Below, piece after piece: positions 11,453 to 23,909 of a stretch of 64,000 nucleotides of DNA. The stretch is taken from contig NC_053037.3 in the NCBI RefSeq assembly GCF_002575655.3, positions 324,783,294 to 324,847,293 on the forward strand, in the 5' to 3' direction. Positions within the stretch are counted from its first letter, which is position 1. Every line of letters begins with the position of its first letter. The notes beneath the pieces are model-generated. The model worked only from the letters and a program-made list of their open reading frames with translations, was not told where the DNA came from and did not search any database. Source of the DNA: Aegilops tauschii subsp. strangulata. Its lineage: Eukaryota > Streptophyta > Magnoliopsida > Poales > Poaceae. The translations under genes were made by a program, and so were the position numbers.

Positions 11453-12520
11453 TTGATGGCTCGCCTTGTTATCAAGGACAGCATCACCGCCGGAGGTGCC
11501 CTGACCTCAGGCCAAACCCTCTGGCTGGGCGGCTTTACCATGACCGCCCCTATGGCTGTTAAGCCAATGATGACTTCTCGAGTCATCGAAAACCACCTCC
11601 GTGTTAGCTCCGAATACTCTAAGCAGATGGATCCGGCTGAGTTATCATCTTTGAACGAGCTCCTAGATCGCGTCGCCTCCCTGGGGTCGCTACAGACTAC
11701 GATCGGATCGGGCTTAAACCCGACCAGAGAGAAATTAAATCTCCGTCGATCACCCACCAGATAGCGGTAGTTGAGGAGCAAGACGACAACTCTTCCTCTA
11801 TGTTGAAGACGAACTATGTTCGGATTTCCGAGCTCGAAGATTCGGACACCTGCCTTCAGAAAGACACAGCCCGCCCTCCGAACCTAGAATCGGACGACGG
11901 GCCTGAAAAATCAATTAATATCCCGGAGCCCGAGCTGTTAAGTTTGGAAGTTCTTCAAACTCCGGATTCCAAATTGGGTCAGGGTTCGGATTTAAAGCCA
12001 GCCACCCACCCAGATAGACGCGATCTCACATACATACGGCAGCAGTCTCAGGAAACAGTCCATCACTTCTGGGCCAGATTCCTCCTTGGCAAAGACAAGA
12101 TTACAGATTGCCGAGACGAAGACGTGATCTCAGCATTCTGCAATAATTGCACAGGCGAAGGACTCCTCAACGTCATCAATTGCCATCACGTATTATATTT
12201 CGCTGACCTGGCAACCATCATGCAAAAGTACTGCGTAATGGAAAGCGCCTGGAAAACTCAGGCAGCTCTATGGGAACCACCGGTTTCCACTCAACCCTTC
12301 ATCCGGGCAAAAAGGGTGCACCCTCGCGGCGCACCAGATCTAATGGTAAAGAAATCCAAGCACATCACGGGGCATGGAACCGTTCTGGAGGGATGGCTGA
12401 ATAGGCCATGCAAAATACATGCAACACCAGACACCATACCAACCCACAGCCTTAGAGCATCTTGGATACTCCGACAAGTGGCCAAAAGCGGCGAGGATAT
12501 CCTCACCAAAATACACCAGT
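11453..12520 (+). pseudogene. gag: F1 gag
   Basis: Gag is spread over two frames. 11453-11764 holds the N-terminal part with GGFTMTAPMA and a helical segment near DPAELSSLNELLDR, ending in SPTR and a stop. 11800-12558 holds the capsid-like part with VHHFWARFLLGKDKI, a retrotransposon gag signature, and continues into the gag-protease linker. F2 has the same order and the same first ORF end (24365-24694), so the break between the two may be old or part of the family. A one-base change near 12515 shifts the frame before the protease. Confidence 0.8.
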
Positions 12521-13127
12521 GCAACACCCCACGGAAGATGACGACCCCAGCGTATTGACAGTCTTCGAGACTTTCGCTTCAAACAATTGGCGTAAAAGGG
12601 CTTTCCACGACCTCGCCGAAGTCTGCCAAGGCGCAGCAATAAACCCTTGGAACGACACAGCCATAACTTTCAATGCCAGTGACGAACCAAAGTTCCGGAC
12701 AGTCTGGGCACCAGCCGCCTTGGTCCTCAATCCAATCGTGGACAGGTTTCGGCTCACCAAAGTGCTCATGGACGGCGGCAGCGGATTAAACCTCATCTAT
12801 GAGGATACGCTCAATAAAATGGAAATAAACAGTAGCCGCATTGAGCAAAGTAGCACGACTTTCCGGGGAATCATTCCTAGTCGGGAGGCGCGATGCGCGG
12901 GAAAAATCACGCTCGACGTGGTATTCGGCACAACGGAGAATTATCGGTCCGAAGAGATAACCTTCCAAGTGGCTCCTTTCAACAGCAGATATCACACCCT
13001 ATTGGGGCGAGATGCATTTACACGCTTCCAAGCTATACCTCATTACGGATACATGAAGCTCAAGATGCCCGGGCCAAACGGTATCATCACTCTTCCCAGT
13101 GATACGGACATAGCACTCCGCGCTTGA
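12521..13127 (+). pseudogene. pol: F1 aspartic protease
   Basis: The frame 12462-13127 contains VLMDGGSGLNLIY, the retropepsin active-site strand with D-G-G in place of D-T/S-G, followed by LLGRDAF. The D-G-G form recurs in F2 and element C, so it is a family trait. A one-base insertion near 13126 creates an early stop just before the RT linker, and a TAG at about 13153 follows; F2 is open at the equivalent place. Confidence 0.8.
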
Positions 13128-13158
13128 AAATAAAACCGCATCCCTGGCCCTCTAGGCA

Positions 13159-13579
13159 TTGTCTGAAATACTCGCGGCCGAAGAGTTAACCGCGCTGCGC
13201 TCTACTGTGGATAGGGATGACGTAATCCTGGACAAACGACCCAAATCCACCTCCTTTAAACCAGCAGATGAAATAGTCAAATTTCAAGTCCACCCGACGG
13301 ACCCCAAGAAGACAGCATCCATCGGGGCACAACTCGACCCAACGGTCGACGCCGCGCTACGAGAGTTCCTGCATGAGAACTGGGACATATTCACCTGGCA
13401 CTCTTCTGATATGCCAGGAATCCCGTGCAGATTGGCCGAACACAGCCTCAATATATTAAAGGGATATAAACCAGTCAAGCAAACACTGCGGCGTTTTTCC
13501 GAACCCAAACGACAAGCTATGGGAGAGGAGCTAGCCAAGTTACTTGAGGCTGGATTCATCAGAGAAATAAAACACCCGG
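13159..13579 (+). pseudogene. pol: F1 reverse transcriptase, N-terminal fragment
   Basis: Open from 13159 to the F2 junction. It contains the region before the RT core (MPGIPCRLAEHSLN, KLLEAGFIREIKHP) and stops exactly at F2. The next ~362 bp of RT, judged by alignment to F2 22206-22567, are missing, including the YVDD codons. Confidence 0.8.
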
Positions 13580-15646
13580 TGTCGGAGTCAAAACCAGCGG
13601 ATTTTGGGTAGGGGCTCCCGAACTGTGCGTCTAATGTCGATGGTAACAGGAGGCGGGGGACACAATGTTTAGCCAGGTTCGGGCCCTCTCTATGGAGGTA
13701 ATACCCTACTTCCTACTTGATTGAACTTGATGGATATGAGTATTACAAGAGTTGATCTACCACGAGATCGTAATGGCTAAAAAAACCCTAAAAGTCTAGC
13801 CTGTATGACTGTATCTATCTGTCTGTCCCTCTACAGACCTAGCCCTCCGCTTTATATAGACACCGGAGATATCTAGGGTTACATTAGGTCGGTTTACAGA
13901 GAAAAGAATTTTCATACTCGATCGTCGATGCTACCTCTTGAGCACTGCGTTGGTTTTCCCTTGAAGAGGAAAGGGTGATGCAGCAAAGTAGCGTAAGTAT
14001 TTCCCTCAGTTTTTGAGAACCAAGGTATCAATCCAGTAGGAGGCCACGCTCGAGTCCCTCGCACCTACACAAACAAATAAAAACCTCGCAACCAACTCAA
14101 TAAAGGGGTTGTCAATCCCTTCACGGTCACTTACGAAAGTGAGATGTGATAGATATGATAAGATAATATTTTTGGTATTTTTATAATAAAGATGCAAAGT
14201 AAAATAAAAGGCAACAAAAATAGCTAAGTGTTGGAAGATTAATATGATGGAAAATAGACCTGGGGGCCATAGGTTTCACTAGTGGCTTCTCTCAAGAGCA
14301 TAAGTATTATGGTGGGTGAACAAATTACTGTTGAGCAATTGATAGAACTGAGCATAGTTATGAGAATATCTAGGTATGATCATGTATATAGGCATCACGT
14401 CCGTGACAAGTAGACCGACTCGTGCCTACATCTACTACTATTACTCCACACATCGACCGCTATCCAGCATGCATCTAGAGTATTAAGTTCATAAGAACAG
14501 AGTAATGCTTTAAGTAAGATGACATGATGTAGAGGGATAAACTCATGCAATATGATACAAACCCCATCTTTTTATCCTCGATGGCAACAATACAATACGT
14601 GCCTTGCTGCCCCTGCTGTCACTGGGAAAGGACACCGCAAGATTGAACCCAAAGCTAAGCACTTCTCCCATTGCAAGAAAGATCAATCTAGTAGGCCAAA
14701 CCAAACTGATAATTCAAAGAGACTTGCAAAGATAACCAATCATACATAAAAGAATTCAGAGAAGATTCAAATATTGTTCATAGATAAACTTGATCATAAA
14801 CCCACAATTCATCGGTCTCAACAAACACACCGCAAAAGAAGATTACATCGAATAGATCTCCACGAGAATCGTGGAGAACTTTGTATTGAGATCCAAAGAG
14901 AGAGAAGAAGCCATCTAGCTAATAACTATGGACCCGAAGGTCTGAGGTAAACTACTCACACATCATCGGAGAGGCTATGGTGTTGATGTAGAAGCCCTCC
15001 GTGATCAATGCCCCCTCCGGCAGGACGCCGGAAAAGGTCCCAAGATGGGATCTCATGGGTACAGAAGGTTGCGGCGGTGGAATTAGGTTTTTGTGGATGC
15101 CTCTCTTGGTTTGGGGGTACGTAGGTATATATAGGAGGAAGAAGTACGTCGGTGGAGCAACGTGGGCCCCACAAGGGTGGAGGGCGCGCCCAGGGGGTAG
15201 GCGCGCCCCCTTGCCTCGTGCTCTCCTGGTTGCTTTCTTGACGTAGGGTCCAAGTCCTCTGGATCATGTTCGTTCCAAAAATCACGTTCCCGAAGGTTTC
15301 ATTCCGTTTGGACTTCGTTTGATATATTCTTTTTCTGCGAAACTCTGAAATAGGCAAAAAAACAGCAATTTGGGCTGGGCCTCTGGTTAATAGGTTAGTC
15401 CCAAAAATAATATAAAAGTGTATAATAAATCCCATTAAACATCCAAAACAGAATATAATATCGCATGGAACAATAAAAAATTATAGATACGTTGGAGACG
15501 TGTCAGCCGACCTTTCCTTCCACGCCAAGGAGAATTCCATCCGGACACGGATAAAGTCTTCAATCTTTCTATCTTGACAGCCCATCAGTCCGGCCCATGG
15601 CTACCAGGCCGGACGCCTGAGGACCCCTTAGTCCAGGACTCCCTCA
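13580..15646 (-). repeat. F2 3' LTR, interrupted by a solo LTR
   Basis: LTR sequence is 13580-13929 and 15511-15646, 486 bp together, close to the 481 bp of the F2 5' LTR. Its TATA box reads tttatatagac at about 13852 on the plus strand. Confidence 0.85.
13930..15505 (-). mobile_element. Solo LTR of a WHAM/Sabrina-like Gypsy element
   Basis: 1576 bp with TG...CA ends: TGACACGTCTCCAACG at one side and CAAGAGGTAGCA at the other on the minus strand. There is no internal region. Flanks are gtcga (13925-13929) and gccga (15506-15510), a 5-bp TSD with one mismatch. This fits insertion of a full element followed by LTR-LTR recombination. It is related to the partial LTR at 1-1370 but much better preserved. 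Confidence 0.85.
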
Positions 15647-15958
15647 GTAGCCCCCGAACCAGACTTCAATGACGAGGTATCCGGCGCGCATATTATCTTC
15701 GGCATTGCAAGGCAGGTTCCTCCTCCGATGACTTCAAAGTGATGTATTCGGCCTTCCATTTAATGTCGAACCCCTCGGCTTCTGTGTATCAACAACTTCA
15801 GCTTCCACATGTCAAGCGAATGCGAGAGGTCAGGGTATTTTTGCAGATAGCCCCCCGACCAGGCGAGGAAGAGCGTCTATTTAAAGAGATTGGATCTCAG
15901 ATCCATTCGGCACCACGCGGAAAAATCCTCAGAGATTGCTAGGAGAGACCACTCCAAC
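15647..15958 (+). promoter_or_regulatory. F2 polypurine tract and presumed promoter of the antisense gene
   Basis: Next to the LTR lies gtagcccccg (15647-15656), which on the element strand is CGGGGGCTAC, the presumed polypurine tract. Further in, tatttaaag at 15879-15887 is a TATA-like box about 72 bases before the ATG at 15959. F1 has the corresponding taattaaag at 31888-31896 (minus strand). Confidence 0.55.
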
Positions 15959-18764
15959 ATGGCTAGCGCTCCCAGCTCCTCCTCCCGTCCATCCGGCCCA
16001 GAAAAAGGCGAGTGGGAGAGGTGCTCCATTCCCCATAGTCAGCTGGAGAAGCTGCAAACGCAGGGTTTTCTTCCTCCTGTGGATTTGGTCCCTGTTCGGG
16101 CAGGGTTGACCTCCTTCAATGGCGAGGCCCAGGCGGAGAATTTCCCCAATCCATCTGAGGGGGAACGAGTGTGTTTCGTCCCCTACCTGCTAAGAGGCGT
16201 CGGGTTTCCAATTCATCCGTTCCTCAGAGGGCTTCTGGAGTACTATGGCCTCCAACTGCACAACTTCACCCCGGCCTCCATCCTGCATATCGCGGGTTAC
16301 GTCGCCCTTTGCGAGCTATTCTTGGGTTGTGAGGCCCATTTTGAATTGTGGCGAAAGCTATTCTGTCTCGTCCCACGCAACCACGAGGGCTCAATATTTG
16401 AAGTGGGCGGAGCCGAAATATGGCGCATCGCCGAGACCGGATACCTATCCGGCACACCGAAGAAGGCATTCGAAGAGTGGCCTTCCAAATGGTTCTATAT
16501 TAAGGATGTCGCACTTCCAGACCCAGTTCAGAGGGGTCTTACCAAGTTCACAAGCATTCCTTTGAAGAAACGCCACAGTTGGCGCCCTCGGAGCCTCGAG
16601 GAGGAAGATAGTGCGGATGTTCGTCAACTCATGAGCAAGATAAGGATGCTTGCTCAGTCCAGATTATCAATAGTTGAAGTGATAGCGACCTCCATAGTTC
16701 GGGGGCTTCAGCCACTACAATATAGAGGGCTTCCCATGTGGCATTACAATGGGGAGGACGACACCTCCCGCTGCGGCAGGAAGGGTCCGGACACCCCCGC
16801 CACTTTGGCCAAAATATTGGTCGAACTGTTCAAAGGGGAGGAAGAGAAGTTCTTGCATATCAAGCGCAGAGATGGATATTCCATGTATAGTCCTCCTAGC
16901 TGGGTAAGCGCCAACTCCTCTGCTCTACTCATTCCACTGCATGAACTACTTTTAATGAATATTAACTCGTCCATTTATAACAGCACTAGCGAAAGATTTC
17001 CAAAGGGCTTCACAGCCCCGCCCCGCAGCCCGAGGGCCACAATCGGGGCCTTGACCCAGGATTCGAAGAGGATCTGGATATATTCGTGGTGCTCGAGGAC
17101 AGGGTGTTTTACCAGGCGAGCTACGACGGCACAGAAGTGGCCATCATCGCCGACTATCCCGGTCTTCTCCCCGCTTCACACGTAAGTAATCAGGAGACAC
17201 CTTGTCCAAAAGAGTTCTCTCATTCTACCTCACCCACCGCACCGTCCTGTGCTCGAAAGGGGAAGAGTTCAGTGCGCCATGCTGCCCCAGGGGTATCTCC
17301 AAAGAGAGCGGTCCCTACGCCGGGCAAGCCTTCGAAGAGGAAGGCAAACAAAGATATGGCCGAGCCTTCATCAAAGAGGTATAGATTCGCAAATATGTTC
17401 TGTAGCAGTCGCATCCAACTGTGACTTTTATGTTCGCCCTGTATCAGGAAACGGGCTTGCCAGACTATGTCCAGTGATCCGGCCAGTCGTACTCCCAACA
17501 CCCTGGATTCGGTCCCAGCCGAGGAGGCGGGGGTTGATATGGGAGCGACGCCAGACTGCCCTTCGGTTGAGGGCTCGGAAGATATGTCCGTCACCAACTC
17601 GGAAGTGGAGAGCACCATGAATCATCGGCGCCGGAGGGCCGTTTTACGAGATCCTCGCTTCTCAAAAGAGGCGTTCAGTGCCTTCAGCTCGGCTAATGTG
17701 TACATCCGGGCTGCTCGAGATGGTCTTAACAGGGCCACGGAGCAGCATTTAAAAGATGTACAGGTAAGTTTAATTTGTCTGAATATGGTAACCATATGCC
17801 AGTAGCCCCCGAGACTTGAAGCAGTTGGTACAAGTGATTTAAGGATTGTTGTATAACTAGGTTCTTACGGAGAAGAACGACCTGCTAGCCCAAGAGCTGG
17901 AAAAATGTCGGACACAGCTAACTGCTGCATCCGCCGAACTGGAAGAGTCCAAGAAGGTGTCATCTGGTAATATTTCCCTCCATCGAGAAACAATAATTAT
18001 AGACCAGCTGTGCTAATACTGTTGCTTATCTCCTAACAGGATCGTCAGGTCAACTGGAGGAGAAACTGAAAGCTGCTCAAGCGGGCGAGAAAGAGGCGAA
18101 AAGACTACACGCCGCAGGCGAGCGTGTTCTGACCCGAGTCAGAGGTGAGAAAAACAAGCTGCAGGATGCCCAGACCCAGCTGGGCGAAGAACTGAAAGAT
18201 GTACGGGCCCAGCTGGCTGATTCCGTGAAGGAAAATAAGAAGCTCCGAGGCGGCATATTCAGTATGTGTTCGAACTTACCTTCGAATAATTCGGCGATAA
18301 CATGGACTGACAGAGTTATGTCTGCAGGTATGCTGACCGGTCGTCCCGAAGAGGAGATGTCCGGATTCTCGGGCGATCTGCTACAAGAGCTGTGGCACAT
18401 GCATGAGCAGGCTCGGCAGGCGATGCGAAGCGTTGCCAAGGCCTTGTGGCCATCTGCCTCCCCTCCAGGAAAGATGGAGGAGCTCCTAGAGCTATTCAAG
18501 GGAGCGCTGCGGCGCTTTCGATTGTGGAAAATATCAGCCTGCCGGGAAGGTGCACGAGAAGCCTGGGCCATGGTGAAAACACGGTACACCAAGCTTGATC
18601 CGAATCATATGGCTCGGGTCGGACCTCTAGGGTCAGATGGGGAAGAAGTTCCCGTTAATTTGGTATATGACCAAGTAAAAGTAGCCACCAAGTATTCCCA
18701 GCAGGATTGTAAGTTAGATTGCCTGTTGGACGGTATAGAGGAGGAAATTTTTGAGTCCAAGTGA
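15959..18764 (+). pseudogene. F2 antisense accessory gene (putative gypsy-type transposon domain plus coiled coil), 6 predicted exons
   Basis: It lies opposite to gag-pol, between integrase and the 3' LTR. Predicted exons: 15959-16903, 16984-17378, 17448-17763, 17861-17966, 18040-18261, 18328-18764, all with GT...AG introns of 66-97 bases. Where I tracked codons across a junction (exon 1/2 and exon 2/3) the phases fit. Exon 1 (MASAPSSSS...) holds a conserved domain with GVGFPIHPFLRGLLEYYGL, resembling Pfam 'Putative gypsy type transposon'. Exon 2 ends in a basic stretch (KPSKRKANK) that could be a nuclear signal. Exons 4-5 are strongly heptad-like (coiled coil). Exon 6 ends a helical C-terminal domain. 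A TAG at 16987-16989, just after the first acceptor, where F1 has TGG, breaks this copy. Known Tat-lineage elements carry antisense ORFs; its function is not known to me. Confidence 0.7.
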
Positions 18765-19565
18765 CTATGTAATTTCCTTCTAGCTGAATTGTAAAACGAT
18801 TGTCATGGCAGACCTTTTCGCTTCGACCTCTGGACCCGAAGGTGCAGAGTGTTTCGAAATACCTGAGCGGTAAAGTAGACGGGGTATGCGTGGAAACTAG
18901 GTGTATGGGTCATAGTTGCTTGAATAGACAAGTTGTATTCGGCTAGTTATGTTATATTACATTATGATTGTAAGAAACATCTTCTAGAGAGAATAGTTCC
19001 GTTAAGGGTTCCTTTCCCTGGGCGTGCATGTGTTAAAATGCATGTCCGAACTGTGATTGGAACAATCGCAGTATAAATAACATCTGGGGGTTCACGATGG
19101 GGTGAAAGCAAAAACATCTTTAATCCACCGACCGAATATTCCCTTAAGAACGCTAGCTTTCGGCTTCACCCAGTCTGAGGTACACGTCCGGATGACCCGG
19201 CAGTACCAATTGCAGAGGTGCTCCCTTTATGCCCTACCCGAACTAACGGGAACGTAGGGCATAAGCACAGGAGCTAGGCAACCCAGCTTGGCCAAAACTT
19301 AAGTCATATCGATGCATATAATGGTGAAGATAAGGTAGATATGGGGAAAACACGCATATGTGATGAGCTTGATGCTCAAAAAATAACATTAACAAGCTTC
19401 TGTCAAAGAAGCCCCCAGGCATAATGGACGTACATACTTGAAAATGTATACATCAGGGGTGTACGGTCTAGCCGCACGAAAGCTTTAAGGCCAAAGAGAA
19501 AAAACAAAAAGAGATAAAAAATGATGGAAACAACAAGGAGAAGGAAACGAACAAAGAGTTCGGCG
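18765..19565. other. F2 non-coding spacer between antisense gene and integrase
   Basis: About 800 bp between two converging genes. No ORF was recognised. The F1 equivalent (28281-29107) is clearly related, including a gggcttc/gaagccc PPT-like block at 19408-19419. Conservation despite lack of coding suggests it holds 3' ends of both transcripts. Confidence 0.6.
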
Positions 19566-20931
19566 CTAGGCATAGAATCTTCGCAGTCTGGCCGCGTTCC
19601 AAGGGTTCGGCTCTAGGCGATTGTCTGACGCATCACGCAGGCGGTACGCTCCACCAGTGAGAACTTCGTCAATGATGAAGGGACCCTCCCATTTGGGCTT
19701 GAGTTTGTCCTTTTTCTTCTCCGGCAAGCGTAGAACGAGTTCACCAACATTAAAAGTCTTGGCCTGTACTTCTCTGCTTTGATATCTGCGGGCCTGTTGT
19801 TGATAAAATGCGGAACGGGCTTTTGCAACATCGCGCGCCTCCTCCAGAGCGTCTAGGCTGTCCTGCCGATCGAGCTTGGCCTCCCTTTCTTCATACATGC
19901 GCACTCGAGGTGAGTCATGAATAATGTCACAGGGTAGCACAGCCTCTGCGCCGTACACCATGAAGAAAGGTGTGTATTCGGTAGTTCGATTGGGCGTGGT
20001 CCGCAGCCCCCAGAGTACGGAGTCGAGCTCCTCAACCCAGTGCTTGTCTGATTCCTTCAAAGAGCGCACCAGCTTGGGTTTAATGCCACTCATAATAAGA
20101 CCATTGGCCCGTTCGACTTGACCATTTGTTTGCGAGTGATAGATGGAGGCGTAATCGAGCTTAATGCCCAGGTTGGCACACCAATTTTTCACCTCATCGG
20201 CTGTGAAATTGGAGCCGTTATCGGTGATGATGCTGTGTGGAACATCATAATGGTGTACAACGCCAGATATAAAGTCTATCACTGGTTCGGCTTCGGCCGT
20301 TTTAACTGGTTTGGCCTCTATCCACTTAGTGAATTTATCCACCATGACCAACAGATATTTTTTTCTTATGGCTTCCTCCTTTAAGGGGTCCGACCATATC
20401 AAGCCCCCAGACCGCGAAAGGCCAAGTGATGGGGATTGTTTGCAGAGTGGTGGGTGGCATATGGCTCTGGTTGGCGAAAAGCTAGCATCCGACGCAACGT
20501 TGGACAAGGTCCTGCGCGTCTGGTCGGGCCATCGGCCAATAAAAACCTATATGGAAGGCCTTGCTAACAAGGGCCCGAGCTGCAGTGTGGTGGCTGCCGA
20601 GACCGGCATGAATTTCAGCCAAGAGCTGCAGCCCCTCCTCCTCGGAGATACATCTTTGAAGGACTCCGGTAGCGCTTTTCTTGTAGAGCTCTCCGTCGTG
20701 AACCTTGTAGGCCTTTGAACGCCGGACAATGCGGCGGGCCTCGTTCTGATCTTCAGGGAGTTCTTTCCTATTAAGGTAGGCCAAGAAGGGTTCAGTCATG
20801 GGGCAATTACTGCCATAATGAGATGGGCCGACGGTGTTATTTCGGTGGCCGAGCCCCCGATGGTATCGGTGTGTTCGGAATCTGGGGTTGTGTTCGGGTC
20901 CAGACTGGTATTGCTGCTCTCCCCTTGCCAC
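19566..20931 (-). pseudogene. pol: F2 integrase
   Basis: The zinc domain (HHTAARALVSK ... RCVGC) is in frame 20482-20931. The catalytic core and C-terminus are in 19566-20507, with FISGVVHHYD, IITDNGSNF and NGQVERANG giving the second Asp and the Glu of D-D-E; the first Asp lies in GLDMVGP. An extra base in the A-run at about 20357-20363 shifts the frame, and a TAG lies in CxLFANQ (about 20485). The same two lesions occur in F1 27098-27590. The C-terminus ends NAARLRRFYA. Confidence 0.85.
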
Positions 20932-21359
20932 ACCACGGATGGCTTGAAAAGCCTTTCCAAAAAGATGTTAGGTGGGACGGGGTCGCGCTTGGCACCGATG
21001 CGAGCAAGGACGTCCGCCGCTTGATTACTTTCTCGAGCCATGTGATGAAACTCGAGCCCCTCGAACCGAGCCGACATTTTCTGGACGGCATTGCGATAAG
21101 CTGCCATCTTCAGATCTTTGGCGTCAAAATCTCCATTTATTTAAGATATTGCTAGGTTTGAGTCCCCGCCCACTTCTACGCGTTGTATGCCCATGGAGAC
21201 GGCCATCCGAAGACCATGCAATAAGGCCTCGTATTCGTCTGCGTTGTTGGAGTCTGTATATAATATTTGGAGTACGTACTGGACTACATCTCCCGTGGGG
21301 GACGTTAAAACGACGCCAGCTCCTAATCCTGCCAGCATTTTGGAGCCATCGAAATACAT
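20932..21359 (-). pseudogene. pol: F2 archaeal-type RNase H domain
   Basis: Frames 21141-21359 and 20796-21107 hold MYFDGSKMLAG, GAGVVLTSP, EYEALLHGLRMA and, after a break, NQAADVLARIG. This is the extra RNase H typical of Tat-lineage plant Gypsy elements. One residue of NNAAEYEALL reads NNADEYEALL. A stop after GGDSNLAIS separates the two parts. Confidence 0.8.
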
Positions 21360-22784
21360 AACCTAGTTGGAATAAGTGTCGTACTCTTTAGGGAGTTCGG
21401 CCTCGGTCCATTCGGTGACAAAGTCCGCCAGTACTTGGGATTTAATGGCCCGACGTGGTTTGTATGTTATGTCGAATGGAAGGAGCTCAATGGCCCATTT
21501 GGCAATCCGGCCCGTAGCATCGCGGTTGTTTACTATATCATTGAGTGGTACTTCGGAAGCTACCGTGATCGAACACTCTTGGAAGTAGTGGCGTAGCTAC
21601 CGGGATGCCATGAAGACCACGTATGCTATTTTTTGATAATGGGGGTACCGGGATTAGCATGGTGTGAGGACAGTGGATACGTAGTATACCGGCTTCTGAA
21701 GCGGGAATTTGTGTCCGTCCTATTCTCGTTCTACAAGGAGCACGGCGCTTACCACCTGGTGTGTTGCCGATATGTATAATAACATGGGTTCGCCGACGTT
21801 CGGCGCGGCCAGGATTGGGTTGCTTGCTAGAAGGGCCTTTATTTCTTCCAGTCCGGCCATTGCCGCATCCGTCCACTCGAAGTGATCGGTGCGCCTTAGA
21901 AGGCGATAGAGTGGCAATGCCTTTTCTCCCAATCTGGAGATAAAGCGGCTTAAAGCTGCCACGCACCCGGCGAGTTTTTGGACCTGTTTAAGGTCCGTTG
22001 GCGTAGCCAATTGTGACAAAGCTCGGATTTTGGCTGGATTTGCTTCAATTCCTCTATTGGAAATGATGAAGTCCAACAGTTTTCCAGCGGGGACGCCGAA
22101 AACGCACTTTTCCGGATTGAGCTTGATGTGATATGCACGGAGGTTGTTGAATGTGAGACGTAAATGATCTATCAGTGACTCGACGTGCCTGGTTTTGATG
22201 ATGACGTCATCCACATATGCTTCAACTGTCTTGCCGATCTGCTTCTCCAAGCATGTTTGGATCATGCGTTGGTAGGTGGCGCCAGCATTTTTTAGCCCGA
22301 AAGGCATAGTATTGAAGCAGAATGGCCCATATGGGGTAATGAATGTTGTTGCGGCTTGATTGGACTCCTTCATCTTGATCCGATGGTATCCGGAGTACGC
22401 ATCGAGGAAACACAGTGAATCGTGTCCTGCGGTTGCGTCAATGATCTGATCGATGCGAGGGACGGGGAAGGGATCCTTAGGGCAAGCCTTGTTGAGGTCT
22501 TTGAAATCGACGCATAGGCGCCAGGATTTATCCTTCTTTGGTACCATCACCAGGTTTGCTAGCCAGTCCGGGTGTTTGATTTCTCTGATGAATCCGGCTT
22601 CGAGTAACTTGGCTAGCTCTTCTCCCATAGCTTGTCGTTTGGGTTCGGGAAAACGCCGCAGTGTCTGTTTGACCGGTTTATATCCCTTTAAGATATTGAG
22701 GTTGTGTTCGGCTAGCCTGCGTGGGTTTCCTGGCATGTCAGAAGGGTGCCAGGCGAATATGTCCCAGTTTTCACGCAGGAACTC
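21360..22784 (-). pseudogene. pol: F2 reverse transcriptase and classical RNase H
   Basis: 21720-22736 is one open frame of 338 codons spanning the RT core: VDFKDLNKACPKD, FLDAYSGYH, MPFGLKNAG and the catalytic YVDD at 22206-22217, then the thumb and the start of RNase H (FEWTDAA). Upstream a TGA at about 22785 breaks continuity with the protease frame (CGA expected). Downstream, 21360-21719 contains the RNase H remainder with stops and frameshifts. The RT core itself looks intact. Confidence 0.85.
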
Positions 22785-23909
22785 TCATAGCGTGGCATCG
22801 ACCGTTGGATCGAGTTGTGCCCCGATAGATGCTGTCTTGTTGGGGTCCGTTGGATGGACCTGGAATTTGACTATTTCCTCTGCCGGCTTGAAGGAGGTGG
22901 ATTTGGGTCGTTTGTCTAGGATCACATCGTCCCTGTCCACCGTGGAGCGCAGTGCGGTTAACTCTTCGGCCGTGAGGGCTTTAGATAATGCCTCAAGGGC
23001 GAGGGATGCGGTTTTATTTTCGGCGTGGAGTGCTATGTCCGGATCACTGGCGAGAGTGGTTGTGCCATTGGGCCCGGGCATCTTAAGCTTCATGTACCCG
23101 TAATGAGGTATAGCTTGGAAGTGTTTAAATGCATCTCGCCCCAAGAGGGCGTGATATCCGCTGTTGAAAGGGGCCACTTGGAAGGTTATCTCTTCGGACC
23201 GATAGTTCCGCGGCGTGCCGAATACCACGTCAAGTGTGATTTTTCCCGCACACCGCGCCTCCCGACTGGGAATGATTCCACGGAAGGTTGTGATGCTTTG
23301 CTCGATGCGGCTCCTGTCTATTTCCATTTTGTGGAGTGTGTCCTCATAAATGAGGTTTAGTCCGCTACCGCCATCCATGAGAACCTTGGTGAGCCGAAAG
23401 CCATCCACGATTGGACTGAGGACCAAGGCGGCTGGTGCTCGGACTGTCCTGTATCTTGGTTTGTCACTGGCATTAAAAGTTATAGCCGTGTCGTTCCAAG
23501 GGTTTATTGCTGCGATTTGGCAGACTTCGGCGAGTTCGCGGAGTGCCATTTCGCGCCTATTGTTTGAGGCAAATGTCTCGAAGAACATCAATACTTTGAG
23601 GTTGTCGTCTTCCGGGGGGTGTTGTTCTGGGGTATTCTTGGTGAGGATATCCTCGCCGCTCTTGGCCACTTGCCGGAGTATCCAACATGCTCCAAGGCTA
23701 TGGGTTGGTATGTTATCCAGCGTTGTGTGTATTTTGCATGGCCCATTGAGCCATCCTTCCAGAACGGTTCCGCGCCCCGTAGTGGGCTTGTATTTCTTTT
23801 CTATTTGACCGGGCATGCCATGAGGGTGCGCCCTTTTCGCCTGAACGAGGGGTCGAGTGGGGACCGATGGTTCCCAACGGGCTGCCTGGGTTTTCCAGGC
23901 GCTTTCCAT
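22785..23909 (-). pseudogene. pol: F2 gag C-terminus, protease and RT linker
   Basis: An open frame of 374 codons. It starts in the gag linker (RGTVLEGWLNGPCKIH), continues through the protease motif VLMDGGSGLNLIY and LLGRDAF, and ends in the linker before RT (QLDPTVDATL) at a TGA. This frame is the best reference in the window for the F1 copy, which is broken in the same stretch by three lesions. Confidence 0.85.

Noticed and set aside
20311..20718. Two near-identical 135-codon frames on opposite strands (also 27128-27535)
   Set aside because: They are antisense shadows of integrase; their near identity comes from the copied tract between F1 and F2, not from a conserved gene.
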